14,773 bases of DNA, from NCBI GenBank assembly GCA_023415715.1, contig JAEZJP010000245.1, positions 1 to 14,773 on the forward strand, in the 5' to 3' direction. Of this stretch, positions 1 through 5,884 are shown one piece after another. Position 1 is the first letter of the stretch. Each line of letters begins with the position of its first letter. A program made the translations under genes and the position numbers. A model generated the notes under the pieces. The model saw only the letters and a program-made list of their open reading frames with translations, was not told where the DNA came from and did no database searches. Origin of the DNA: Bacillota bacterium (GTDB lineage: Bacteria; Bacillota; Clostridia; Christensenellales; Aristaeellaceae).

Positions 1-62
<62 letters not shown>

Positions 63-71
63 GTTTCATAT

Positions 72-147
72 GGTGGGTATAGTTCAGCGGTAGAGCGCCA
101 GATTGTGGCTCTGGATGTCGTGGGTTCAAATCCCACTACTCACCCCA
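72..147 (+). tRNA. tRNA-His(GTG)
   Basis: This is a complete tRNA gene. The acceptor strand GTGGGTA (73-79) pairs with 137-143 including one G-T wobble. G72 lies opposite the discriminator C144, the extra G-1 base diagnostic of tRNA-His. The anticodon GTG is at 105-107 in a 7-base loop closed by CCAGA/TCTGG, and CCA is encoded at 145-147. It lies 9 bases after tRNA-Arg and 34 bases before tRNA-Gln, without a terminator between, so co-transcription is likely. Confidence 0.96.
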
Positions 148-181
148 TTTTCCCTTCTCCTGGCCGCTTAACAAGCTGCAT

Positions 182-256
182 TGGGGTGTCGCCAAGCGGT
201 AAGGCACGGGACTTTGACTCCCGCATCCGTAGGTTCAAATCCTGCCACCCCAGCCA
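182..256 (+). tRNA. tRNA-Gln(TTG)
   Basis: This is a complete tRNA gene. The acceptor strand TGGGGTG (182-188) pairs fully with CACCCCA (246-252). The anticodon TTG is at 214-216 in the loop between CGGGA and TCCCG, reading CAA and CAG. The T loop is TTCAAAT, the discriminator is G253, and CCA is encoded at 254-256. It is third in the cluster and only 8 bases from tRNA-Lys. Confidence 0.96.
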
Positions 257-264
257 TTTTTTTT

Positions 265-340
265 GACCCATTAGCTCAGTTGGCAGAGCACTTGACTTTT
301 AATCAAGGTGTCCGGAGTTCGAATCTCCGATGGGTCACCA
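265..340 (+). tRNA. tRNA-Lys(TTT)
   Basis: This is a complete tRNA gene. The acceptor strand GACCCAT (265-271) pairs with ATGGGTC (330-336). The anticodon TTT is at 298-300 between CTTGA and TCAAG, the discriminator is A337, and CCA is encoded at 338-340. It is the last gene of the cluster and is followed at once by a terminator. Its 3' half (301-340) recurs imperfectly at 1204-1243, which suggests that this gene served as the integration site of the AT-rich segment downstream. Confidence 0.97.
301..340 (+). repeat. Direct repeat copy 1 (3' half of tRNA-Lys)
   Basis: The segment runs from just after the anticodon to the CCA end of tRNA-Lys. It aligns without gaps to 1204-1243 with 35 of 40 bases identical; mismatches are at 302, 314, 329, 333 and 337. 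The longest uninterrupted match is the T-arm segment 315-328. Tyrosine integrases commonly recombine in tRNA 3' halves and leave such a duplication, so this is read as the attL-like end of an insert. The five mismatches imply an old event or a site that was never identical. Confidence 0.75.
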
Positions 341-347
341 GATACCG

Positions 348-374
348 AAAAGCCTTGAAATATAAGGCTTTTTT
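348..374 (+). terminator. Intrinsic terminator of the tRNA cluster
   Basis: A nine-pair stem is formed by 348-356 (core AAGCCTT) with 364-372 (core AAGGCTT). The 7-base loop is 357-363, and the 3' strand runs into a T tract ending at 374. It begins 8 bases after the CCA of tRNA-Lys and would end the tRNA transcript. Its left half resembles the second terminator at 1251-1286, so the duplicated unit may extend beyond the tRNA. Confidence 0.85.
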
Positions 375-481
375 CTTTGTTTTGGTTGTTGTTCTGCCTA
401 GCAGAATCAGGGTGTCCGAATTAGTCAACTTGATTTCTCCCTGTCTTGTATCAGTAGCGAGGAAGGAGAATAGGTAGATAA

Positions 482-510
482 TTGATATGTCATGCCGGAG
501 GATGTATAAT
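482..510 (+). promoter_or_regulatory. SigA-type promoter for the 537-1193 gene
   Basis: A -35 box TTGATA (482-487) and a perfect -10 box TATAAT (505-510) are separated by exactly 17 bases. Transcription should start near 517, giving a leader of about 20 bases before the ATG at 537. The GGAGG at 497-501 lies inside the spacer and therefore cannot be the ribosome binding site. The promoter is strong and self-contained, which fits an accessory gene that brought its own expression signals. Confidence 0.75.
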
Positions 511-536
511 CATGGAAAAATGAAAGTGGTGAATGT

Positions 537-1193
537 ATGATTCACGCATTGCTTGCGGCTGTTTCTTCTGTTACTCCAACGGCTACAACTGTGCCAACAA
601 CAACACCTTTACCTGTCTTTGTTTCTATAGTTGATAACACAGCAGACAAGCTGGGATTCTGGGACTTATTAGGCATTTTCTCTTCAGTCATATTAGGCGT
701 TGCAGCTTTGGTAATAAGCATTAATGCATATAACTTTGCAAAGAAACAACAACAGCGTGAAGAAGAAATGCGCCAACGTGAAGCAAAGATTGCAGTAATA
801 GATAAATCTTTTGAAATATATAACTATTTTAATAATGAAATTGTAAATAATGATTTTTTTGACTTTAGTGATGATGCAGCAGTAAAGCAAAGATTAGATA
901 GGTTGAATGAAATTGAGTATAAGGCAAAATATTTATTTCAAACGGTTGCTTTTGAAAAGATTGATTTGGAAATAATAAGAATCCGTGTTGCTCTCACTGA
1001 AAAGGCCTTACCAGACATAAAAAATTTTCATGAGCAATATAATAGTAAAATATCTATATATCGAGAATTCTATGAAGAAAATAAAGGATTAGAAACTGAA
1101 CAACAACGATTTGATACCAGGAAAGAAAAAATGCTTAAGGCTATAAAATGGAACATAAATAAATTCTTTGAGGAATATAAATTGAATTTATAA
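537..1193 (+). CDS. Hypothetical membrane-anchored coiled-coil protein
   Basis: The predicted protein has 218 residues and I do not recognise its family. Residues 1-40 are short, Thr/Pro-rich and mostly uncharged. A single strong hydrophobic segment follows at about 44-66. After it comes a charged segment KKQQQREEEMRQREAK at 69-84 and a long, mainly helical, Lys/Glu/Asn-rich tail to the end. This predicts a bitopic protein with a small outer N-terminus and a cytoplasmic helical domain. No catalytic motif is evident. The ATG at 537 is preceded by a weak GTGGTG-like site, which a promoter ending at 510 places in a very short leader. Base composition is strongly AT-rich, unlike the genes to the right, and the gene is the only cargo between tRNA-Lys and its duplicated 3' half. 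Single-pass proteins of this layout occur as accessory genes on islands, some near phage defence genes, but nothing here proves such a role. Confidence 0.8.
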   Translation: MIHALLAAVSSVTPTATTVPTTTPLPVFVSIVDNTADKLGFWDLLGIFSSVILGVAALVISINAYNFAKKQQQREEEMRQREAKIAVIDKSFEIYNYFNNEIVNNDFFDFSDDAAVKQRLDRLNEIEYKAKYLFQTVAFEKIDLEIIRIRVALTEKALPDIKNFHEQYNSKISIYREFYEENKGLETEQQRFDTRKEKMLKAIKWNINKFFEEYKLNL

Positions 1194-1203
1194 AAATCTT
1201 TAA

Positions 1204-1243
1204 ATTCAAGGTGTCCTGAGTTCGAATCTCCAATGTGTCGCCA
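1204..1243 (+). repeat. Direct repeat copy 2 (degenerate tRNA-Lys 3' half)
   Basis: The segment is 35/40 identical to 301-340. It keeps the T-arm core GAGTTCGAATCTCC (1218-1231) and a terminal CCA (1241-1243). There is no D arm or intact anticodon arm upstream, because the gene of the insert ends at 1193, so it is not a working tRNA. Just before it, CTTTAAATTCAAGG resembles CTTTTAATCAAGG of the tRNA with small length changes, so the similarity reaches back to the anticodon loop. It is read as an attR-like end or tRNA fragment. Confidence 0.75.
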
Positions 1244-1250
1244 CAAAAAA

Positions 1251-1286
1251 CCCTTGAAAACATTAGGTTTTCAAGGGCAATTTTTT
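1251..1286 (+). terminator. Intrinsic terminator after the tRNA-Lys fragment
   Basis: A perfect ten-pair stem joins CCCTTGAAAA (1251-1260) to TTTTCAAGGG (1268-1277), with a 7-base loop and then six T at 1281-1286. It begins 8 bases after the CCA of the tRNA fragment, the same spacing as between tRNA-Lys and its own terminator. It would end the transcript of the 537-1193 gene. It is possibly the original tRNA-Lys terminator displaced by the insert. Confidence 0.85.
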
Positions 1287-1336
1287 ATGGATCTCAAACT
1301 GTTTTTCAATGAGCTGCAACTTGTGCCTATGATAGA

Positions 1337-1858
1337 CTACATACCGTACTTTAGCATGAAAGCGCTGTTTCCTATGTCCTTCCTTTTCGCTTTCGCTGCG
1401 TCACCAAGCAAAGAAATGGGTTTTACGGTTTCATCATCGTGACAATAAAAATCCAGTTTGAATTTCCTGACCTCTTCACGCAGTGTGGAAGCTTGAGCGG
1501 ACATCTCTTCACTGGTGGCGGAGTTTTCTTCTGCGGTGGCCGCGTTCGTTTGCACGACAGCTGAAACTTGGGTGAGGCCCTGCTTGACTTGTTCAATGGC
1601 TATGGCCTGCTCGTTGGACGCATGGTCTATCTTTATGATGCTTTCGTTGGCCATGTTGTTGGCCAGAATGGCGCGCAGCAGGTATCTTTGGGCTGATACC
1701 AGGTCGCATCTTATATTCCAAATATTATCAACATCTGGAACAATGGATTCGCCATACAAATTGATATGTGCATCCAAACTATCGATGTTGATCATGGACG
1801 CTGCGGTGGATATCACCATGAATACAAGAACCATTCTAAACCCAACCAGCAGCTTCAT
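1337..1858 (-). pseudogene. Methyl-accepting chemotaxis protein, internally deleted
   Basis: The 173-residue frame joins two ends of a chemotaxis receptor. Residues 1-70 look like the start of one: a hydrophobic membrane segment at about 8-24, then a helical stretch like the first helix of a four-helix-bundle ligand domain. Residues 74-136 (VKQGLTQVSAVVQTNAATAEE at 91-111, with ENSATSEEMSAQA following) match the extreme C-terminal coiled coil of the signalling domain. The second membrane segment, HAMP domain, most methylation helices and the CheA/CheW-binding tip are absent, so several hundred residues are lost. The join near residues 70-76 keeps the frame. No Shine-Dalgarno sequence precedes the ATG at 1858, and the frame has no better start before an upstream stop. 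A functional short protein cannot be excluded, but receptor signalling is impossible without the tip. Confidence 0.7.
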
Positions 1859-2205
1859 GTTTATAGAAAGATTTTTAATATTTGATTACCCCTTTGCTCA
1901 AAATGTGTTTTTTCAAAGTTTCATGCAGCCAAATAAAAAGCATGATGTTTATTCTTGCCTAGAACACAAACCTAAATGGAAAATAGAATTATGAAATGTT
2001 TGGATGGAAGGCGTTAGTAATGGAAGTAGAACCTAATTCAAATACTCTATAAAGAATATATGGTATATGGATTCAGTTTTTCAAAGGGTGGCTTTTCCGA
2101 ATTTATAACTTTTTTGAAACCTACTCCAAATGGGACACTTTATGGAAAGGCAGAATAAAATAAAGTGGAGATACACTCCAAATATTGCGTAGGGTGAAAA
2201 TTGTT
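1859..2205. other. AT-rich intergenic region, no gene recognised
   Basis: About 350 bases lie between the start of the deleted chemotaxis receptor (minus) and the start of the YGD-repeat gene (plus). Neither strand has a frame with recognisable protein content. The only structure noted is a short hairpin, TGGAG (2166-2170) with CTCCA (2176-2180), about 10 bases before the ribosome binding site of the downstream gene. A possible SigA-like pair TTGAAA (2114-2119) and CTTTAT is too weak to call. Promoters for the two divergent genes must lie here, perhaps sporulation-specific ones for the plus-strand gene. Confidence 0.5.
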
Positions 2206-2859
2206 ATGAATGCAGAAGCCAATAATGGGTATTATCCTTCGGAATACTACTATGGTGATCCCCGCTACTACGGTGACCCCCGTTCTTACGGCGATCCCCG
2301 CTATTACGGTGATTCCAACTCCTACGGTGATTCCAACTCCTATGGTGATCCCCGCTCCTATGGCGATTCCGGCTCGATGATTGCAGCACCCAATTATCCG
2401 GCCGAGCATAAGCCAATGCCGGAAAAGGAAAACAGGAGGCAGGTCGTACTGAATGCGTCCAGCGGCGGTGTCGGACCCCTGCCGGTCTTTACAACCCTGC
2501 TGGCCGCCCCTCTCAACGTTGTATCAACTACAATCAATACAAAAGGCATTGGAAAAACAAACAACCTGCTGAAGTTTACCAGTACCGTTAATCTGCCTGT
2601 GGGAATATCCGTAACGTTCAACTTCCAGATTCACCGCGTGTTCAACAATGGCACTCCGATAAACGTCGGCTCAACCTACACGTTCGCCACGACGGTAAAC
2701 ATTTTGGAGTCTGAAGCATTCAGCTTCCAGTTCTTCGATGCGGATGTACCGGAAGGCACTTACACCTACTCTGTTAACTTGTCAACGAATTCCATTGTCG
2801 ATATAACACCCGGGGCAACCATAAATGCCGTTCTTAGCGTACTTGCTGTTGCAGTATAA
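2206..2859 (+). CDS. YGD-repeat protein with DUF4489-like C-terminal domain
   Basis: The predicted protein has 217 residues. The ATG at 2206 was chosen because AGGGTG (2191-2196) lies 9 bases upstream; an in-frame TTG at 2185 has no such site. Residues 15-56 are seven tandem hexapeptides of the form (Y/S)YGD(P/S)(R/N/G). Residues about 80-217 start with RQVVLNASSGGVGPLPVF and alternate hydrophobic and polar residues in beta-strand fashion. That pattern, with the GVGPLPVF opening and the later LKFTSTV and FNFQIHRV strands, resembles clostridial DUF4489 proteins, recalled from memory rather than searched. There is no signal peptide or membrane segment, so the protein should be cytosolic or assembled in the mother cell. 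Tyr/Gly-rich repeats plus a beta domain suggest a spore coat or exosporium structural protein, but this is inference. The gene stands alone, with its own terminator. Confidence 0.8.
   Translation: MNAEANNGYYPSEYYYGDPRYYGDPRSYGDPRYYGDSNSYGDSNSYGDPRSYGDSGSMIAAPNYPAEHKPMPEKENRRQVVLNASSGGVGPLPVFTTLLAAPLNVVSTTINTKGIGKTNNLLKFTSTVNLPVGISVTFNFQIHRVFNNGTPINVGSTYTFATTVNILESEAFSFQFFDADVPEGTYTYSVNLSTNSIVDITPGATINAVLSVLAVAV
2248..2373 (+). repeat. Seven tandem 18-bp repeats encoding YGD hexapeptides
   Basis: There are seven head-to-tail 18-base units in frame, starting at 2248, 2266, 2284, 2302, 2320, 2338 and 2356. The core TA(T/C)GG(T/C)GAT is conserved, while the last two codons alternate between CCCCGC (Pro-Arg) and TCCAAC (Ser-Asn). 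Units 4 and 5 share the Ser-Asn ending; units 1, 2, 3 and 6 have Pro-Arg. This pattern suggests growth by unit duplication, with unit number possibly variable between strains. Confidence 0.95.
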
Positions 2860-2875
2860 CCGCAGATGCTCCTGA

Positions 2876-2916
2876 ACCGGGACAGTCATAAATGGACTAT
2901 CCCGGTATTTCTTTTT
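2876..2916 (+). terminator. Intrinsic terminator of the YGD-repeat gene
   Basis: The stem is ACCGGGACAGTC (2876-2887) with GACTATCCCGGT (2895-2906), containing one C-A mismatch, with a 7-base loop. It is followed by a T-rich tail at 2907-2916. It begins 17 bases after the stop codon at 2857-2859. Confidence 0.85.
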
Positions 2917-2928
2917 ATACGTTATTTG

Positions 2929-2957
2929 TTGAATATGTTTTAAAAAAGTGTTAAAAT
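2929..2957 (+). promoter_or_regulatory. SigA-type promoter for the DUF3048 gene
   Basis: A -35 box TTGAAT (2929-2934) and a -10 box TAAAAT (2952-2957) are spaced by 17 bases. A TG at 2949-2950 forms an extended -10 element. It lies directly after the preceding terminator and about 95 bases before the TTG start at 3053, so the leader is about 85 bases. Confidence 0.55.
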
Positions 2958-3052
2958 AATATTATTCGGCAATAGGAAAACGAATGGCATCCTTTTTCGT
3001 TTATATTGCTGCGCAATTTTATTTTACTCATGCTTGCAAGGAGGTCTTTTTA

Positions 3053-4144
3053 TTGAAAAGGTTTTTATGCCTGCTGATGGTGGTATGTCTGATCGTATTG
3101 ATGCCTTTTGCATTGGCAGGCGCTGAAGGAACTGTGATCAAAAATCAAAAAAACAGGAAAATTGACGTTCAGGGCCGTGGCGAAGACAAGAACTTCCCTG
3201 CAAATCCTGAAATACCAGGTGTTAGCCCCACCACGGGCCTTCCCTGGACTGGAACATATATGCCGATGCTGGTGCAGATCGATAATGACAACGGCGGTAT
3301 CGGTGGGCGCGCTCCCTGGGGGGCGATCGATGCGGATATCATTTATGAAACGCCTCTACATAAGGGAGGATATACAAGGCTGTCATATCTATTCAGTAAT
3401 GTCACACCCGAATGCGTCGGTCCCATACGGTCTGCCCGTGTGACCCATGTGGAACTGCGTGAAGAGTGGGATGCCGGCTTTCTGTTTTACGGCGGGCAGC
3501 CTTCTGACGGAACGAGCATTTACAGCGAGTTCCGCAAAACTGGCGCCAGCAAAAAAGGCGTGCTTTTTGACGGCACCGCAGGCGCGGGAAAGGCTTGGAA
3601 ACAGTTTTACGGCCGTGTGAGCACCCTGCCCAATCCGCATAATGCCCAGGCGAATGTAAAGGCCATACAGGCTTTGATCCCGACTGATTTCAAAGCTCCG
3701 TCCCGGCCCTTCCTGTTTACCGACGAACTGCCGGAAACGGGCGAACCGGCCTATAACATTTCCATCACCCAGAACAATGATACCTATTCATCCAGCTTCA
3801 AGTACGATCCCACGGCGAATGTTTATTTCCGCTATGTTCATGATCAACCGTATATGGACAGCGCGGCCAATACGCAGCTTTCCTTCTCCAACGTCATCAT
3901 TCAGCGCACCGATGTAACCTATTTTGAAGGTGTGGCAGAAAGGCCCGTGACAAAAAATATCGGTTCCGGCAACGCGGATATCTTTATGGGTGGAAAGTAC
4001 ATTGCAGGTTATTGGATGCGCACGGGCATGAACCAGCGTACTGTCTTCTTTGATCAGGACGGCAATGAGCTGAAGCTTCAAAGAGGAAAGACTTTTATCA
4101 GTATCATCGATTACAGCAATCCGGTCACCTATACTGCGGAATGA
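3053..4144 (+). CDS. Secreted DUF3048 (YerB-like) protein
   Basis: The predicted protein has 363 residues and starts at TTG 3053, chosen because a near-perfect AAGGAGGT (3038-3045) sits 7 bases upstream and a classic signal peptide begins there. The peptide is MKRF plus a hydrophobic core at about 5-20, ending near ALAGA (20-24). The in-frame ATG at 2984 would place 23 unrelated residues before the signal. The mature part carries the DUF3048 signature: SPTTGLPW at 58-65, then MPMLVQIDND, ADIIYE, GGYTRL, and GPIRSARV at 123-130, with the C-terminal domain completing the usual two-domain layout. The function of DUF3048 proteins is not established; YerB of Bacillus subtilis is a lipoprotein. Here no lipobox cysteine follows the signal, so the protein is predicted to be released or otherwise held at the cell surface. 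The gene is monocistronic, with its own promoter and terminator. Confidence 0.92.
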   Translation: MKRFLCLLMVVCLIVLMPFALAGAEGTVIKNQKNRKIDVQGRGEDKNFPANPEIPGVSPTTGLPWTGTYMPMLVQIDNDNGGIGGRAPWGAIDADIIYETPLHKGGYTRLSYLFSNVTPECVGPIRSARVTHVELREEWDAGFLFYGGQPSDGTSIYSEFRKTGASKKGVLFDGTAGAGKAWKQFYGRVSTLPNPHNAQANVKAIQALIPTDFKAPSRPFLFTDELPETGEPAYNISITQNNDTYSSSFKYDPTANVYFRYVHDQPYMDSAANTQLSFSNVIIQRTDVTYFEGVAERPVTKNIGSGNADIFMGGKYIAGYWMRTGMNQRTVFFDQDGNELKLQRGKTFISIIDYSNPVTYTAE

Positions 4145-4175
4145 CCAGTCTGTTTGAAATATTGCAGTATTTGGG

Positions 4176-4208
4176 AAAGCCTCATGCGGTTTTGCATGAG
4201 GTTTTCTT
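4176..4208 (+). terminator. Intrinsic terminator of the DUF3048 gene
   Basis: The core stem is CCTCATGC (4180-4187) with GCATGAGG (4194-4201), loop GGTTTT, extended by A-T pairs and one G-T wobble. The T-rich tail TTTTCTT follows at 4202-4208. It starts about 30 bases after the stop codon. Confidence 0.88.
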
Positions 4209-4216
4209 AAATTTCC

Positions 4217-4255
4217 GAAAATAAAAATACCTCCTCCGGATGATCCGGAGGGGGT
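4217..4255 (-). terminator. Intrinsic terminator of the sigma/anti-sigma operon
   Basis: Read on the minus strand, a 12-pair stem (4255-4244 with 4240-4229, one wobble) has the loop TCA. It is followed by the T-rich tail ATTTTTATTTT, which comes from 4229 downward. It lies about 110 bases after the stop of the minus-strand gene at 4363. It is back to back with the plus-strand terminator at 4176-4208, as expected between convergent transcripts. The approximately 107 bases between this hairpin and 4363 are an untranslated trailer with short GC-rich self-complementary stretches and no gene. Confidence 0.75.
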
Positions 4256-4362
4256 GGTGGCGTTGCGGGAAACGCTTGGAGGGCAAGGTTTGAGCGCAAG
4301 CGCCTGGAATTATGATACTGCCGGCTGCCGGAAGCGCATTTTGATCCTCTGCCCTAACGCAC

Positions 4363-5250
4363 TCAATCCGGTTTCAGGCCTGCATCCAGAAGAATTTTCG
4401 CGATATTCAGCAGCTCCTCATGGCTGGCTTTGCTCCAAAGGTGGCAATATCCATACTGTGTGACCCACTGCACTGTGTTGATATCAAGATTGGTGCAGGT
4501 GATGACGGTATCATTGCCAATCCGCACATTATTCTGGGAACCGTCATCAATTTCAAAGAATACGCTGGAGGCTACGGAATTGATGTATTCTTTGTTTACC
4601 GCGGATATTTGAATACTGATGTCATTGCCGCTTTTATCCAATACGTTAAGAGTCAGCAGGCTGTCTGTTTTCGTTTTGTACAAGTCGCCTGATTGGAAGG
4701 TATATTTGTCCAGCAAGGGCTTGAACGCCTTTTCACCATCCGTGGACAAGGACAGCAATTCTTCCCTGCTGGTGATGACGATGGATTCGTCCTGCCATTC
4801 ATCATCTTCTTCATCCTGCGATGAAGAATCATTTTCCTCATCAATCTCAAAAGAATTAATGTTTCCGTCTTTTTCTACGGGTGTTTGAAAGGAAAGGATA
4901 CCGTTTTGTGCGGAAAAGATGCGCAAAAAACTATTCCACTGGAACGCATTGGCGACACCAAAGGTGCCGGCGGCCACCATCATTAGGCCGGCTGCCAGGG
5001 CGGCCGTGCGCTTTGCCATCTGCCGTCTTGCAGCGTGTACCTTTTTTGCGTTATCCAAGGCAGCGGCGCTGCGCATGGTCTGCTCATAGGCTGTATCGGA
5101 GGCGGCTGCAATATCCTGAACGGAATCAAGCTGCTTATCGATCCATTCAGTATCCATATCATCAAGCGGCCGGTCCAGCTGAATGAGAACCTTGCGCATG
5201 GAGTCGTCAATTTGTATGTTCTGGGCGTCCGTATGCTTGTTGGGGCCCAT
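4363..5250 (-). CDS. Probable anti-sigma factor, single-pass membrane protein
   Basis: The predicted protein has 295 residues. Residues 1-78 are charged, helical and presumably cytoplasmic, in the position of a sigma-binding domain, but I see no HxxxCxxC zinc-finger motif. One membrane segment spans about 81-104. It is followed by an extracellular part with a very acidic stretch (about 137-156) and a C-terminal domain. The end of that domain (YCHLWSKASHEELLNIAKILL) resembles the closing helix of DUF4367-type domains of clostridial anti-sigma proteins. The start at 5250 has AAAGGAG (5264-5258) 7 bases before it. It lies 40 bases downstream of the sigma-factor gene on the same strand, which is the main basis for the anti-sigma call. 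It would hold the sigma factor at the membrane until an envelope signal releases it. The signal is unknown. Confidence 0.72.
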   Translation of the reverse strand: MGPNKHTDAQNIQIDDSMRKVLIQLDRPLDDMDTEWIDKQLDSVQDIAAASDTAYEQTMRSAAALDNAKKVHAARRQMAKRTAALAAGLMMVAAGTFGVANAFQWNSFLRIFSAQNGILSFQTPVEKDGNINSFEIDEENDSSSQDEEDDEWQDESIVITSREELLSLSTDGEKAFKPLLDKYTFQSGDLYKTKTDSLLTLNVLDKSGNDISIQISAVNKEYINSVASSVFFEIDDGSQNNVRIGNDTVITCTNLDINTVQWVTQYGYCHLWSKASHEELLNIAKILLDAGLKPD

Positions 5251-5290
5251 GGTAATGCTCCTTTCACTATATACATGTCATCTGCGCCCG

Positions 5291-5854
5291 CTATTTGGAC
5301 ACGGTTTGAAATTTTTCTTCCTCCATAAAATGGATCAGCCGCTGATGAAGCCTGTAAATGCGCTTCTTCAGCGTCTTCTCGCTTACGCCTAAGTCCTGGC
5401 ACAGCGAGGGAATGTCCTGCGGGTTCAGGTACAGATGATGGTATAGGAGCTGGTCTTTGTCTGAAAGCTTGTCAAGAAATGGCCGTATGGCGTCCGACGG
5501 TTCTCCGGCCAACAGGGCTTCCAAAACATCCTCCGACTGCGGATGGAAGCACTCTGCAATATGGATATCGTCCAGGCTTATGGCCTGCATCTTTTGCATA
5601 TAAAGCTGCTTACGCAGGAAGTTATTGAAAGTATACCGCACGGTTTTATACAGCCAGGCCCGTACCTGAGGATGATTTTGAAGCTCTTCCCGCTTCATCC
5701 ATGCTGTGAAAAATACCTGCTGCGTCAGATCCGCCGCCAGGGAAATGTCAAAACCCGCGCCATTCATCAAATATCTGCATAGCCTTTGAACATGTTCGTA
5801 TTCCTCAAGGGCAACGGAATCGAACCATGTCCTCAATCGTATGTCGTCCGGCAT
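5291..5854 (-). CDS. ECF-like RNA polymerase sigma factor
   Basis: The predicted protein has 187 residues. Region 2 spans roughly residues 20-83: DLTQQVFFTAWMKREEL (42-58) followed by RAWLYKTVRYTFNNFLRK matches the promoter-melting and -10-recognition helices of ECF sigma factors. Region 4 spans about 128-175: LSDKDQLLYHHLYLNPQDI and then LGVSEKTLKKRIYRLHQRL forms the helix-turn-helix for the -35 element. The length is typical of the family. The ATG at 5854 was chosen because GAGGT lies 5-6 bases upstream and an extended -10 promoter lies just before it. A much longer open frame reaches back to 6271, but it would overlap the promoter and the divergent rbgA gene. It forms an operon with the membrane protein at 4363-5250, presumably its regulator; autoregulation is common for such pairs but is not shown here. 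Confidence 0.88.
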   Translation of the reverse strand: MPDDIRLRTWFDSVALEEYEHVQRLCRYLMNGAGFDISLAADLTQQVFFTAWMKREELQNHPQVRAWLYKTVRYTFNNFLRKQLYMQKMQAISLDDIHIAECFHPQSEDVLEALLAGEPSDAIRPFLDKLSDKDQLLYHHLYLNPQDIPSLCQDLGVSEKTLKKRIYRLHQRLIHFMEEEKFQTVSK

Positions 5855-5884
5855 AAGAACCTCACGTTGGTTTCGTATCGCCTC

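Larger units (their letters stand above)
341..1243 (+). mobile_element. Probable tRNA-Lys-associated integrated element or remnant
   Basis: The segment lies between the CCA of tRNA-Lys and the end of a degenerate copy of that tRNA's 3' half. It is visibly much richer in A and T than the tRNA cluster before it and the genes from about 2400 onward. It contains one complete gene (537-1193) with its own promoter. No integrase, transposase or terminal inverted repeat is present, so it could be a decayed island, a satellite mobilised in trans, or a tandem tRNA duplication in which one copy decayed. The layout is directly visible; the mobile origin is inferred. Confidence 0.45.

Noticed and set aside
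181..477. Open frame across tRNA-Gln and tRNA-Lys
   Set aside because: It reads through two clear tRNA genes and a terminator and has no protein-like content.
1233..1442. Small plus-strand frame over the second terminator
   Set aside because: It begins inside the tRNA-Lys fragment and reads through a strong terminator hairpin, with no ribosome binding site.
1515..1994. Long plus-strand open frame opposite the chemotaxis receptor remnant
   Set aside because: It is the complement of the recognisable minus-strand receptor sequence and shows no family features.
2114..2143. TTGAAA plus CTTTAT as a promoter for the YGD-repeat gene
   Set aside because: The -10 box matches only three of six positions with an 18-base spacer; too weak in AT-rich DNA.
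2185..2205. Upstream TTG start for the YGD-repeat gene
   Set aside because: It lies before the AGGGTG ribosome binding site; the ATG at 2206 is correctly spaced from it.
2248..2373. Tandem repeats as a possible CRISPR array
   Set aside because: Units are 18 bases, directly abutting with no spacers, and in frame with a coding sequence.
2140..2409. Minus-strand frame with a GITVGVGITV-like repeat
   Set aside because: It is the antisense reading of the 18-base repeats of the plus-strand YGD protein, which has the better ribosome binding site and a recognisable C-terminal domain.
2984..3052. Upstream ATG start for the DUF3048 gene
   Set aside because: It would put 23 residues before a signal peptide, while TTG 3053 has a near-perfect ribosome binding site 7 bases upstream.
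4983..5402. Minus-strand frame overlapping the sigma/anti-sigma junction
   Set aside because: It runs in another frame over both better-supported genes and shows no recognisable domain.
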